From the NCBI GenBank assembly GCA_019117285.1, contig DXAA01000017.1, positions 45,905 to 109,904 on the forward strand: a DNA stretch of 64,000 nt, given 5' to 3'. Positions 33,825-42,015 of this stretch are shown one piece after another; the stretch's first letter is position 1; each line of letters starts with the position of its first letter. The translations under genes were made by a program, and so were the position numbers. The notes beneath the pieces are model-generated. The model made no database searches. It saw only the letters and a list, made by a program, of their open reading frames with translations, and had not been told where the DNA came from. Origin of the DNA: Candidatus Limosilactobacillus intestinigallinarum (GTDB taxonomy: Bacteria > Bacillota > Bacilli > Lactobacillales > Lactobacillaceae).

Positions 33825-34838
33825 ATGAAATATCTCGTTACTGATAGTCGTGATATTCGGTATAATCTTGCACTTGAAACATACTTAATGGAACACGCCA
33901 ACCTTGATGAACCAATTCTGTACTTCTATATCAATTCCCCATGTATTATCTTGGGGCGTTATCAAGACGCTTATGAAGAAATTAATCAGGATTACGTCAA
34001 GCAGCACAATATCATTGTCACCCGGCGGACGTCCGGTGGGGGTGCCGTCTATGATGACTTGGGCAACGTCAGCTTCAGTTTCATCACCAAGGATGATGGT
34101 GACTCGATCGGTAATTTCCGTAAGTTTACCGATCCGGTAATCAAAGCACTACACAAACTCGGGGCAACCGATGCGGAAATGGCCGGGCGAAACGATTTAC
34201 AGATTAAGGGTAAAAAATTCTCTGGGAATGCGATGAAGACTGAAAAGGGACGAATGTTTTCCCATGGCACCCTAATGTATGATGTTGACCTGGATGTCAT
34301 CGGCAAAGCACTCAACGTCCCAGCAGATAAGATTGCATCCAAGGGAATCAAATCCGTTCATAGTCGGGTTACTAACTTGAAGCCCTACTTCAAGCCGGAA
34401 TATCAAAACCTAACTATTGAAGAATTTCGGGATACGTTGGCTAAGACCATTCTCGGCGTTGACGATTTGAGCGATGCCAAGGAATACGTGCTTGACGAGC
34501 AAACCAAGAAAGCAGTTGAGCAACTTAACCAGTCCATCTTCAGCAATTGGGACTGGATTTACGGTCAGTCGCCTAAGGCCGCCATTCAACACCGGCAGCA
34601 CTTTGCTCAAGGAACGGTTGACTTCAGAATTACCCTTGAAAATGGCCGAATCAAGGATCTCAAAACTTATGGCGACTTCTTCGGGCAAAAAGCAATTGAT
34701 GAATTTGAGCAGAAATTAATTGGGGTTCGCTATGATGAAGGGGCCATTAAAGATGCCTTAAAAGATGTTCAAATTAGTGACTTCTTTGGTAAGATCCCGG
34801 AAAATGATATTTTAGAACTGCTATTACGGCAGGAGTAA
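33825..34838 (+). CDS. lplA: lipoate--protein ligase
   Basis: The 337-residue protein shows the LplA/LipL ligase motifs: NSPCIILGRYQDAYEEIN, VTRRTSGGGAVYDDLGNVSF (RRxSGGGAVxHD-like) and GRNDLQIKGKKFSGNAMKTE with the catalytic Lys region. FSHGTLMYDVDLDVIGKAL and a C-terminal accessory domain (about 245-337) follow. It attaches scavenged lipoate to E2 or GcvH proteins. It is probably co-transcribed with the OsmC gene; no lipoylated acceptor gene is in the window. Confidence 0.9.
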   Translation: MKYLVTDSRDIRYNLALETYLMEHANLDEPILYFYINSPCIILGRYQDAYEEINQDYVKQHNIIVTRRTSGGGAVYDDLGNVSFSFITKDDGDSIGNFRKFTDPVIKALHKLGATDAEMAGRNDLQIKGKKFSGNAMKTEKGRMFSHGTLMYDVDLDVIGKALNVPADKIASKGIKSVHSRVTNLKPYFKPEYQNLTIEEFRDTLAKTILGVDDLSDAKEYVLDEQTKKAVEQLNQSIFSNWDWIYGQSPKAAIQHRQHFAQGTVDFRITLENGRIKDLKTYGDFFGQKAIDEFEQKLIGVRYDEGAIKDALKDVQISDFFGKIPENDILELLLRQE

Positions 34839-34903
34839 AATGGCCTCTTTTCACTGGGCACACTGCCGAAACCATCGTTAGAACGGTACCAAATAGAATA
34901 TCG

Positions 34904-34965
34904 AAAAAGCTCTCAGGCGCGATATTTGTCGATTGTAATCTCAATTCGTCTGAGAGCTAATTTTT
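34904..34965 (+). terminator. terminator after lplA
   Basis: AGCTCTCAG (34908-34916) pairs perfectly with CTGAGAGCT (34950-34958) and is followed by AATTTTT. The 33-nt loop is long for a terminator. Confidence 0.6.
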
Positions 34966-34986
34966 GCGTTGATTATTAAAATGCCA

Positions 34987-35015
34987 TTGACAAATAATTA
35001 AAATAGCATTAGAAT
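34987..35015 (+). promoter_or_regulatory. promoter of the T-box operon
   Basis: TTGACA (34987-34992) and TAGAAT (35010-35015) are separated by 17 nt. The transcript start would fall just before the T-box stem I. Confidence 0.8.
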
Positions 35016-35042
35016 ACTGCTAATGATTATTAATAAAACGTC

Positions 35043-35300
35043 CAAGATGAGTAGGGACAGGATGCATCAAGAGAGCTCCCGGTTGGTGGAAGGGAGCTGC
35101 CAAATGTCCTGAAGATGGTCTTGATTAGTTCGCATCGTGGTGAGGCCCCGGCCCAGCCGCGATCGGTTGATACCCGTTATCTGGTATTGAAGTTGACTGA
35201 CTTCCTGAGGCTGCCCATGTGAGTGAGCGGCGAAAATAGGTGGCACCACGGGTATCTGCTCGTCCTTATTGATTGAGATAAGGACGGGCTTTTTTATTTG
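35043..35300 (+). promoter_or_regulatory. T-box riboswitch, specifier probably AUG (Met)
   Basis: Stem I: lower helix CAAGA (35043-35047) with TCTTG, AGTA loop-E strand, upper helix GGGACA with TGTCCT, and the AGAGAGCTCCCGGTTGGTG apical motif. The 3' side of the specifier loop reads GAAGATGG; aligned with the glyQS-type GAAA-codon-A pattern, the specifier is ATG. The T-box core AGGTGGCACCACGGGT is at 35238-35253. The terminator GCTCGTCCTTAT/ATAAGGACGGGC with a T-run ends at 35297. Uncharged tRNA would favour antitermination. The variable T-box base is C, which pairs best with G73, so the tRNA identity is not fully settled. Confidence 0.9.
35258..35300 (+). terminator. T-box attenuator terminator
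   Basis: A 12-bp stem (GCTCGTCCTTAT with ATAAGGACGGGC, one G-T pair) is followed by TTTTTT. It competes with the antiterminator formed by the T-box core. Confidence 0.9.
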
Positions 35301-35314
35301 GAAGGAGGACCCAT

Positions 35315-36100
35315 ATGAAACTAAAGATTGCATTGGCCCAGCTGGACATCGCCTTTGCCCAGCCGGAAAAGAACCGCGACCGGGTCATGGCGGCGGTGAA
35401 GGCGGCCGCGACGCATAACGTGGACGTCGTCGTCTTCCCCGAGATGTGGAACACCGGCTACGCGCTCGACCAGCTGAGCACCCTGGCCGACCCGAATGGC
35501 CAGCAGACTCAGGCGCTCTTGACTGACCTGGCGGGCCAGTACGACGTCAACATCGTCGGCGGGTCGGTGGCCACCAGCCGGGACGGTCACTTCTACAACA
35601 CGACCTATGTGGTCGACCGCCTCGGCCAGCTGGTGGGGACCTACGACAAGGTCCACCTCTTCGGCCTGATGAAGGAGGATCAGTACCTGCGGGCCGGCGA
35701 CCGGGAGAACTACTTCCGCCTGGCCGGGGTGCCCAGCGCCAGCTTTATCTGCTACGACCTCCGTTTTCCGGAGTGGGTCCGGACGGTGGCCCGCCACGGC
35801 GCCGATGTCCTCTACTTCCCGGCGGAGTGGCCCGCGTCCCGGATCGCCCAGTGGCAGATCATGCTCCAGGCCCGGGCGATTGAGAACCAGGCCTTCGTGG
35901 TGGCGGTCAACCGGGTCGGGGACGATCCGGACAACCACTTCAATGGTCACTCCCTGGTGATCGACCCGCTGGGCAGGATCATCAGTGACGCCGGGGAGAC
36001 CGCCAACGTTACCTACGCTGAACTCGACCTGGACCAGCTCCAGGATGTCCGGGGACCAATCCCCGTCTTCCAGGACCGGCGCCCCAACTTGTATCGATAG
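35315..36100 (+). CDS. nitrilase-superfamily omega-amidase (MtnU/Nit2-like)
   Basis: ATG 35315 follows GGAAGGAGGA. The 261-residue protein has the Glu-Lys-Cys triad: VVVFPEMWNTGYALDQL (Glu), GTYDKVHLFGLMKEDQ (Lys) and ASFICYDLRFPEWVR (Cys). ARAIENQAFVVAVNRVG is the conserved family segment. Omega-amidases hydrolyse 2-oxoglutaramate or 2-oxosuccinamate made when Gln or Asn serves as amino donor. The aminotransferase gene 11 nt downstream fits this coupling, as in the Bacillus mtnE-mtnU (ykrV-ykrU) methionine salvage pair. Met-type T-box control agrees with that reading. Confidence 0.85.
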   Translation: MKLKIALAQLDIAFAQPEKNRDRVMAAVKAAATHNVDVVVFPEMWNTGYALDQLSTLADPNGQQTQALLTDLAGQYDVNIVGGSVATSRDGHFYNTTYVVDRLGQLVGTYDKVHLFGLMKEDQYLRAGDRENYFRLAGVPSASFICYDLRFPEWVRTVARHGADVLYFPAEWPASRIAQWQIMLQARAIENQAFVVAVNRVGDDPDNHFNGHSLVIDPLGRIISDAGETANVTYAELDLDQLQDVRGPIPVFQDRRPNLYR

Positions 36101-36111
36101 GAGGAATCAAC

Positions 36112-37299
36112 ATGGAATTTCCACAATCAAAACTATTAGACGGCCTGCCGAAGCAGTTCTTCGCCAACCTGGTCGCCAAGGTTAACCAAAAAGTCGCTGA
36201 AGGGGTTGACGTCATCAACCTCGGCCAGGGAAACCCCGACAAGCCGACCCCGGACTACATCGTAAAGAGTACCCAGAAGTGGGTGGCCGATCCCAAGACC
36301 CATAAGTACTCCCTCTTCCGGGGCCTGCCCGCCTTCAAGCAAGCGGCGGCCGACTTCTACCAGGAGAAGTACGGGGCCCACTTCGATCCGGAGACGGAGG
36401 TCGCCATCCTCGGTGGCTCGAAGATCGGCCTGGTGGAGCTGCCCTGGGCGTTGATGAACCCCGGCGACACCTACCTCCTGCCGGACCCGGGCTATCCGGA
36501 CTACTTCTCCGGGGCGGCCCTGGGCGAGGTCAAGTTTGAGACGGTGCCCCTGCTGGCGGAGAACAACTTCCTGCCGGACCTGGACGCGATCCCGGCAGAT
36601 ATTGCCAAGCGGGCCAAGTTCTTCTACCTGAACTACCCCAACAACCCGACCGGGGCGGTGGCCACGCCGGAATTCTACGCCAAGCTGGTTGCTTGGGCCA
36701 AGAAGTACCACGTCGGCATCATCAGTGACTTTGCCTATGGGACCCTGGGCTTCGACGGCCAGGCCCCGGTCAGCTTCATGCAGACGCCGGGGGCCAAGGA
36801 GGTTGGCATCGAGTTCTACACCTTCTCCAAGACCTTCAACATGGCCGGCTGGCGGATCGCCTTTGCGGTCGGTAACCCCGACATCATCGGGGCCTTGAAC
36901 CTGATCCAGGACCACCTCTTCGTCAGCCTCTTTCCGGCCCTCCAGTACGCGGCGATCGACGCCTTGCAGGATCCCCACCGCGACGGGGCAATTGCCGAGA
37001 TCGTCGGCCGCTACGAAAAGCGGCGGAACGCCTTCATCGACGCTGCCGAAAAAATCGGTTGGCACGCCTTCGTACCGAAGGGGACCTTCTACGCCTGGAT
37101 GCCGGTACCCAAGGGCTACACTAGTGAGTCCTTTGCCGACCTTCTACTGGACAAGGCCGGCGTGGCGGTGGCCCCCGGCAACGGCTTTGGTGAACACGGT
37201 GAGGGCTACGTCCGGATCGGCCTCCTGATTGAGCCGGCCCGCCTGGTCGAGGCCGTCGACCGGATTGGTAAGTTGCATTTGTTTGATAAGGAGGATTAA
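36112..37299 (+). CDS. PLP-dependent class I/II aminotransferase (MtnE-like)
   Basis: The 395-residue protein contains NLGQGNPDKPTPDYIV, YFLNYPNNPTGAVATPEF-type sequence (NYPNNPTGA), ISDFAYGTLGFDGQAP and the PLP-lysine motif YTFSKTFNMAGWRIAFAVGN. YVRIGLLIEPARLVEAVDRI closes the domain. Fold type I aminotransferases of this group act on methionine, aromatic or similar 2-oxo acids. Next to an omega-amidase, it may convert 4-methylthio-2-oxobutyrate to Met using Gln; this is inference from the gene pair and the leader. Confidence 0.85.
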   Translation: MEFPQSKLLDGLPKQFFANLVAKVNQKVAEGVDVINLGQGNPDKPTPDYIVKSTQKWVADPKTHKYSLFRGLPAFKQAAADFYQEKYGAHFDPETEVAILGGSKIGLVELPWALMNPGDTYLLPDPGYPDYFSGAALGEVKFETVPLLAENNFLPDLDAIPADIAKRAKFFYLNYPNNPTGAVATPEFYAKLVAWAKKYHVGIISDFAYGTLGFDGQAPVSFMQTPGAKEVGIEFYTFSKTFNMAGWRIAFAVGNPDIIGALNLIQDHLFVSLFPALQYAAIDALQDPHRDGAIAEIVGRYEKRRNAFIDAAEKIGWHAFVPKGTFYAWMPVPKGYTSESFADLLLDKAGVAVAPGNGFGEHGEGYVRIGLLIEPARLVEAVDRIGKLHLFDKED

Positions 37300-37302
37300 A
37301 TT

Positions 37303-38265
37303 ATGGCTTTAAGTTATACGGTATTGGGTGCAGGTGCGATGGGACTCCGCTTCGGGGTGCTCCTACAGGAACTGGCGGGGGCCAAGGTGGACTTTGTCGA
37401 CAACTGGGCCCCGCAGGTCGACACAATTAAGCAGCAGGGCGGGGTTTACGTCTCCCGTGACCACGAGGGCCGCCACCTTGTCCCCGTCAACATTTACTCC
37501 CCAGAGGAATATGATGGTGACCCGGACGTCTTCATCGTCTTCGCCAAGCAGATGACCCTGGACGACCTCCTGAAGCGTAGCGCCCACTTCTTCCACCCCG
37601 ACCACCAGTACGTTTTCTCCGGCATGAACGGGATGGGGCACATCGAAAAGATTAATCAATACTTCCCCAAGGAACACGTGATTGCCGGGACCTGCCTGAT
37701 CGGGACCGTCCTCAACAAGGCCGGGGACGTGGACTTCATCGGTAAGTCCGGGGCCGGGTCGATCAACCTGGCGCCCCAGGTTGGCGAACCCAACGACCGG
37801 GTCAAGGAGATCGTCGCCGACTTTACCACGGCCAACATCAACCCGCACCTGAATGATAACTTCTACGGGACCCTGCTGACCAAGGTGGTCTTCAACTCGG
37901 TCATCAACACGATCTGCACCCTCTTTGAGATCCAGATGGGCCAGTTCATCGACTACGATGGCGCCGAGAAGCTCGGTAAGCAGCTGATCAACGAGGCCTT
38001 CGACGTGGCCGAGCGGGCCGGCATCCAGCTGCTGAGCACCCGTGAGGAGGAGTGGCAGACCATCAAGTACGTCAGTGAGGTCACCAACCCGCTCCACTAC
38101 CCATCGATGTACCAGGACATGAGTAAGGGCCGGCCAACCGAGGTGGACTACATCAACGGTTACATCTACGACCTCGGTAAGAAGTACAACTACGAGGCCA
38201 CCACGCACGACTTCCTCCGCAACCTGGTTCACCTGGCGGAAAACACCCGGAAGTTCCGGCAATAA
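37303..38265 (+). CDS. ketopantoate reductase-family protein
   Basis: The 320-residue protein starts MALSYTVLGAGAMGLRFGVL, a Rossmann NADPH site. FVFAKQMTLDD-like and FSGMNGMGHIEKINQYF segments follow, and a helical C-terminal domain (LTKVVFNSVINTICTLFEIQ, EVDYINGYIYDLGKKY). It resembles 2-dehydropantoate 2-reductase but is in a T-box operon with an aminotransferase and an omega-amidase. It may therefore reduce another 2-oxo acid to a 2-hydroxy acid. It follows the aminotransferase by 3 nt with GATAAGGAGG as ribosome site. Confidence 0.8.
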   Translation: MALSYTVLGAGAMGLRFGVLLQELAGAKVDFVDNWAPQVDTIKQQGGVYVSRDHEGRHLVPVNIYSPEEYDGDPDVFIVFAKQMTLDDLLKRSAHFFHPDHQYVFSGMNGMGHIEKINQYFPKEHVIAGTCLIGTVLNKAGDVDFIGKSGAGSINLAPQVGEPNDRVKEIVADFTTANINPHLNDNFYGTLLTKVVFNSVINTICTLFEIQMGQFIDYDGAEKLGKQLINEAFDVAERAGIQLLSTREEEWQTIKYVSEVTNPLHYPSMYQDMSKGRPTEVDYINGYIYDLGKKYNYEATTHDFLRNLVHLAENTRKFRQ

Positions 38266-38286
38266 CGCGGCGGGACCCATAAAATA

Positions 38287-38328
38287 AAAAACCATTCAGA
38301 ATTCTGGTTGAATCCTGAATGGTTTTTT
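38287..38328. terminator. bidirectional terminator
   Basis: AAAACCATTCAG pairs with CTGAATGGTTTT and has T-runs on both strands. It separates the convergent T-box operon and the phosphoribosyltransferase gene. Confidence 0.85.
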
Positions 38329-38341
38329 GTGTTCATGAAGG

Positions 38342-38899
38342 TTACTTGACCGTCCCGTCCCGGTTGAAGAGGGGGAGGGGCTTGAGGAACTGAATATCGG
38401 TCCGCTGGGCCGCTGCGCCCTCAGCCAGGATGGCGAGTTTGGCGACCACCTGACAGCCGGCCCGGTCGAGGAGCTGACCGGCGGCGTGGATGGAGCTACC
38501 GGTGCTGATGACGTCATCGACCAGGACCACCCGTTTCCCCCGCAGCCGGCGGGCGTCACTGCCGTCGAGGACCAGCTTCTGCTCGTGGGTCGTGGTGATG
38601 GCGTTCACGGTGGTTGCTAGGGGGTCCTTCATGTAGCCCTTCACCGATTTGCGGATGACCAGTGAGCGGGGGTGACCGCTCAGCAGGGTCAGGTCGTGGG
38701 CCAGCGAGATCCCCTTGCTCTCGACGGTGACGATGTAGTCGAAGGTCGTCGGGAGCTTGGGCAAGAGCAGCTTAGCGGCCGTGTAGCTCATCGCGTCGTC
38801 ACCGAGCAGGACAAACGAGGCGATGGCGGTGTCGTTATTGATGGGGATAATGGGCAGGTCACGGTGTTGATCGCCGATGGTAAGTTGGTATGTCTTCAT
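38342..38899 (-). CDS. purine phosphoribosyltransferase-family protein
   Basis: ATG 38899 follows AGGAGGC. The 185-residue protein has FDYIVTVESKGISLAHDLTL and the PRPP-binding loop VVLVDDVISTGSSIHAAG, placing it among type I phosphoribosyltransferases of the adenine/xanthine group. It would convert a purine base and PRPP to the nucleotide. The NCS2 permease gene lies 13 nt upstream in the same direction, so import and salvage are coupled in one operon. The exact base is not certain. Confidence 0.8.
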   Translation of the reverse strand: MKTYQLTIGDQHRDLPIIPINNDTAIASFVLLGDDAMSYTAAKLLLPKLPTTFDYIVTVESKGISLAHDLTLLSGHPRSLVIRKSVKGYMKDPLATTVNAITTTHEQKLVLDGSDARRLRGKRVVLVDDVISTGSSIHAAGQLLDRAGCQVVAKLAILAEGAAAQRTDIQFLKPLPLFNRDGTVK

Positions 38900-38912
38900 T
38901 ATAAAAAGCCTC

Positions 38913-39992
38913 CTAGAGTGACGCGAGCAGTGGCAACAGAACCTTGAGTAGGCCGCCGGAAAGCAGGCCGACGAAGGGATCAACCAGGGCGGTCACCAGC
39001 ATGGTGGTGGCGGCGACGAGCTGGCCCTTGCCGGCGAGGGCGGTTGCGGCGTTTTCCGGGAAGGTCACGAATATCCCCAGGACAAACAGGAAACCGGCGA
39101 TGGAGGCACTGGGGACGTACTTCCCCACCTTCTGCAGCCAGCCCAAGAGGAGGATGACCGCCATAATCAGCATCATCAGGCAGCCAGCGATCACCGGTTC
39201 GGGCGCACTGGCGGTGGCGGAGATGATGGTCTCCACTGGGGCCCCACCGAGTAGGCTAGTCCCCATGTCGGCCAGGGCCTGGGAGCTGGTGAGCAGGTTC
39301 AGGTTGACCGGGTTTGGTTTGATGCCGGTCATCTGGCCGGTGATCAACCCGTAGGAGAGGTTGGCCCCGATGTTCAGGCAGGCGAGACTGAGCGCTCCCC
39401 GGACGATGCGGAGGTTGATGGTCGGTTTGGTGAAGATAAACTTCCGCACGGTCACGTTGGCCGGTAGTTGGGCCCGGTAGTGCTCACCCCAGACGGCGTA
39501 GAGGCTGGAGAGGATCACCGAGAGGCAGATGGTCCAGACCAGGTCATGGGAGACGAGGTAGGTGACCACCGCGACCAGGATCGAGAGCCAGCCGGTCAGG
39601 CTTTTTCCGTGGACCTTCGCCATGTCCAGGGCGATCTTGGCCAGCATGATCCCGACCCCGGCCATCATGGCGGTGATGATCTGGTTGCCAAAGACGTGGA
39701 CAATCCGGGTCAGGACCCCGGCGAAACCGATGATCGCCATGATGACCGACCCGCCGAAGATGATCGAGGTGAACTCACGGGTGTTGCGGCCCAGGTTCCC
39801 CGTCAGGGCCAGTGATTCGGCTTGGAAGGAAACCGGGGCGACGGAGTGACAGACGAAGTTAATTGCGGCAACGAGCAGAAACGAAAAGGTAGTCGGGAAG
39901 ACCGCAAAGCCGAGGCCCATCGCCATGATCCCCTGGGGAATCCCGTTCAGGACAACGCCAATTGCGGCCATTAAGTCAGCAAACCAGTGCAT
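38913..39992 (-). CDS. NCS2-family nucleobase permease
   Basis: The 359-residue protein has about 12 membrane segments. FGGSVIMAIIGFAGVLTRIV, QIITAMMAGVGIMLAKIALD and GGAPVETIISATASAPEPVI match the nucleobase-cation symporter-2 (xanthine/uracil/hypoxanthine) family. It is slightly short for the family (usually 420-450), with a reduced N-terminus (MHWFADLMAAIGVVLNGIPQ). It is the first gene of the operon with the phosphoribosyltransferase gene. Confidence 0.8.
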   Translation of the reverse strand: MHWFADLMAAIGVVLNGIPQGIMAMGLGFAVFPTTFSFLLVAAINFVCHSVAPVSFQAESLALTGNLGRNTREFTSIIFGGSVIMAIIGFAGVLTRIVHVFGNQIITAMMAGVGIMLAKIALDMAKVHGKSLTGWLSILVAVVTYLVSHDLVWTICLSVILSSLYAVWGEHYRAQLPANVTVRKFIFTKPTINLRIVRGALSLACLNIGANLSYGLITGQMTGIKPNPVNLNLLTSSQALADMGTSLLGGAPVETIISATASAPEPVIAGCLMMLIMAVILLLGWLQKVGKYVPSASIAGFLFVLGIFVTFPENAATALAGKGQLVAATTMLVTALVDPFVGLLSGGLLKVLLPLLASL

Positions 39993-40056
39993 ATAATCCT
40001 CCTAAATCCGAACAATTTCACAGACCTGTGCGGTCCAATTCGTTAATTACACGAAT

Positions 40057-40085
40057 ATTATTGTTTAATCTGTCCTGATTGTCAA
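40057..40085 (-). promoter_or_regulatory. promoter of the permease operon
   Basis: On the minus strand TTGACA (40085-40080) and AATAAT (40062-40057) are 17 nt apart. A GGACC/GGTCT imperfect dyad lies between the promoter and the gene; no purine riboswitch core is visible. Confidence 0.7.
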
Positions 40086-40313
40086 TCCATATCTTAACAA
40101 AATGGCCTTTGACAACAAAATCGTTAACAAATTAACCATGGCCAGGCCCTGGTGGTGGGGGAGCCGGTGACGGGGTTAGAAAGTTAACCCCGGCCCCTTA
40201 GTGGGGATCGTTTCAGTGAGCTGTCGAAAAGTTTCAGCGGGGGTTAATACTTTTGGTGGGGGCGTCCAACTGGTGGGCTTTGTATTAAGATGGGATATTG
40301 GGAGAGTTATAAA
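40086..40313. other. gene-free stretch with a G+C-rich hairpin
   Basis: No gene is seen. CGGGGTTA (40171-40178) pairs with TAACCCCG (40185-40192) around a 6-nt loop, without a U-tract. The region must contain the promoter of the lipoprotein genes downstream. Confidence 0.4.
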
Positions 40314-40358
40314 ATGAACAATAACGGTTTCATTTCAATTCCTGGGGACGCTGCCTAG
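40314..40358 (+). CDS. possible 14-residue leader peptide
   Basis: ATG 40314 follows GGGAGAG and encodes MNNNGFISIPGDAA, ending 33 nt before the lipoprotein start. The ribosome site is good, but such a short frame can occur by chance. Confidence 0.25.
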   Translation: MNNNGFISIPGDAA

Positions 40359-40391
40359 AGAGTTGGCCAAAACGAATGGAGAGTGACGACA

Positions 40392-40883
40392 ATGATGAAA
40401 CATAAGCTCGTAACGCTCGGAATGTGTCTGTTGGCGGGGATGACCGTTGCTGCTTGTGGGAACAGCAAAGACAGTGAGTCGGCCAGCAGTTCCAGTGCGA
40501 AATCGTCAAAGGTCGTTAAGAAGGTACCAACGAAGAAGCAGCAAAAGAAGGATTCGACAAGTGAGTCCGCCCCTGTAAAGCAAAGCTCAACCGCGGCCGT
40601 GTCGTCAGCAGCGGCCAAATCAACCGACCCGGGCCTTCACCTGACCGGGGGCCAAAGCACGATTGATTACCTGAACAAGGTCAAGGGGGACCAGGGCTGG
40701 GTAATCGACAGTGGGACCTATGGTGGTGCGCACGGGGCTCCGACTACCCCGGATTACGTCCCGTATAACCGGGTGCGCAACGCCGCTGGGACCAGGTGCT
40801 ACTATGTCTACGCCAACGGTAAGATCGTCGTGGATACCGATAGCGATGTGCCCGTTGACAGCAACGCCGACACGGATGACTAG
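40392..40883 (+). CDS. small lipoprotein of unknown function
   Basis: ATG 40392 follows GGAGAG. The signal peptide MMKHKLVTLGMCLLAGMTVA ends at the lipobox AACGNS. A long Ser/Lys-rich tether (about 25-80) leads to a small C-terminal domain: TGGQSTIDYLNKVKGDQGWV and CYYVYANGKIVVDTDSDVP. The WVIDSG pattern faintly recalls the W-containing motif of the Lreu_0056 domain, but the similarity is weak. It lies directly before the larger lipoprotein at 40913, so the two are probably co-expressed. Confidence 0.7.
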   Translation: MMKHKLVTLGMCLLAGMTVAACGNSKDSESASSSSAKSSKVVKKVPTKKQQKKDSTSESAPVKQSSTAAVSSAAAKSTDPGLHLTGGQSTIDYLNKVKGDQGWVIDSGTYGGAHGAPTTPDYVPYNRVRNAAGTRCYYVYANGKIVVDTDSDVPVDSNADTDD

Positions 40884-40912
40884 ATATCGATCGATAATGG
40901 GGAGAGTGTTAG

Positions 40913-41833
40913 ATGAAGAAGATTAAATTAGTATGCGTGGGGATCATTGCCTGTGGTCTGCTGGCCGGTTGTGGGAACCGTCAGCAGACCACCAGCCAAA
41001 ATAACAGTAGCAATTCAACCAGCCAGCAGCGCACGAGTGCTGACCACCGAATGGCCACCAGCTCAGCCAAGCTCAGCGCCGATAACCTGACGCCCCAGCA
41101 GAACGCCGCGCTGGTCATGTACTATGCCGGGGTCAAGAACAATCAGGACTGGGTTGACCAGATGAACAAGGCGGACCAACGGATCAGCATCACCCTGTAC
41201 AATCCTGACTATGCCGCCAGACTCGGGATCAAGGACCAACTGCCGGCGGGGGCCCAGGTCCTGTATTCCGTCAAGCTGACCAACAGCCGCGCCGCCAGCT
41301 ACTACACGATTGTCGGTAATGACATCTACTTCGCCAACCAGCGGGGTGGCTTCAACCAGCAGCCGGCCACGGTTAAGGAGATGGTGGCCCTGGCCAACAA
41401 GAATAAGGCCGGTGACATGATCAACGACTTGGCCACCGGGGTGCGGACCACCGACCAGCGCAACGCCACTGCCGGCAGTGCCAATGCTGGCAATGACAAG
41501 TCCGCCACGGTCACCGATCCGAAGAAGATTGGGGTCATGGTGCTCGCCTCGGGGCGGGGGATGGCCGCCGCCAAGGCCCAAACCGTCGAATACATGATCA
41601 TGGGCAAGCCGAACACCTACCAGGTCGGCCTGGGGACCAAGGACAGCACCCTCAACTACACGATCAATGGGGACCAGGTGACGATCAGGGACGGCGGTTA
41701 CGACTACGCCGACTCAGAAGCCAAGACGGTCTCCATCCAGGACCTGGCCAATCGCTACTACAGCAATGCCAGCGATCGGGCCCAGGTCGATAATATTGCG
41801 GACCACATGCACACCACCGACTGGAGTAACTAG
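40913..41833 (+). CDS. Lreu_0056-type lipoprotein
   Basis: ATG 40913 follows GGGGAG. MKKIKLVCVGIIACGLLAGC is a lipoprotein signal with lipobox LAGC. After a Gln/Ser/Asn-rich tether, residues about 58-180 (LTPQQNAALVMYYAGVKNNQ, WVDQMNKADQRISITLYN, YTIVGNDIYFANQ) match the shared domain of the proteins at 15457 and 30456. The C-terminal part (about 205-300) contains TYQVGLGTKDSTLNYTINGD and is beta-rich. It is exposed at the outer membrane face. Function unknown. Confidence 0.8.
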   Translation: MKKIKLVCVGIIACGLLAGCGNRQQTTSQNNSSNSTSQQRTSADHRMATSSAKLSADNLTPQQNAALVMYYAGVKNNQDWVDQMNKADQRISITLYNPDYAARLGIKDQLPAGAQVLYSVKLTNSRAASYYTIVGNDIYFANQRGGFNQQPATVKEMVALANKNKAGDMINDLATGVRTTDQRNATAGSANAGNDKSATVTDPKKIGVMVLASGRGMAAAKAQTVEYMIMGKPNTYQVGLGTKDSTLNYTINGDQVTIRDGGYDYADSEAKTVSIQDLANRYYSNASDRAQVDNIADHMHTTDWSN

Positions 41834-41884
41834 TTGTTTCCCCGGTTGGGTAAAGACAATCAAATAAATTTTTCATAGCACACG

Positions 41885-41929
41885 ATAAGCCCCAAAGCGG
41901 TCAAAATGATCGTTTTGGGGCTTATTTTT
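41885..41929. terminator. terminator after the lipoprotein gene
   Basis: AAGCCCCAAA pairs with TTTTGGGGCTT and is followed by ATTTTT. Confidence 0.85.
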
Positions 41930-42015
41930 GGTAGAATATCGTTTGCTTCTACGATCTTTAATAATGAGAAATCTCTTTTTTAAGATTGGTGACAGCTATT
42001 GTGATCGAGGCAGTG

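Noticed and set aside
35067..35333. 88-codon minus-strand open frame over the T-box leader
   Set aside because: It lies opposite a clear T-box riboswitch and has no start signal.
39993..40090. Purine riboswitch before the NCS2 permease
   Set aside because: No conserved purine-aptamer loop sequences or three-way junction are visible; only a promoter and an imperfect dyad.
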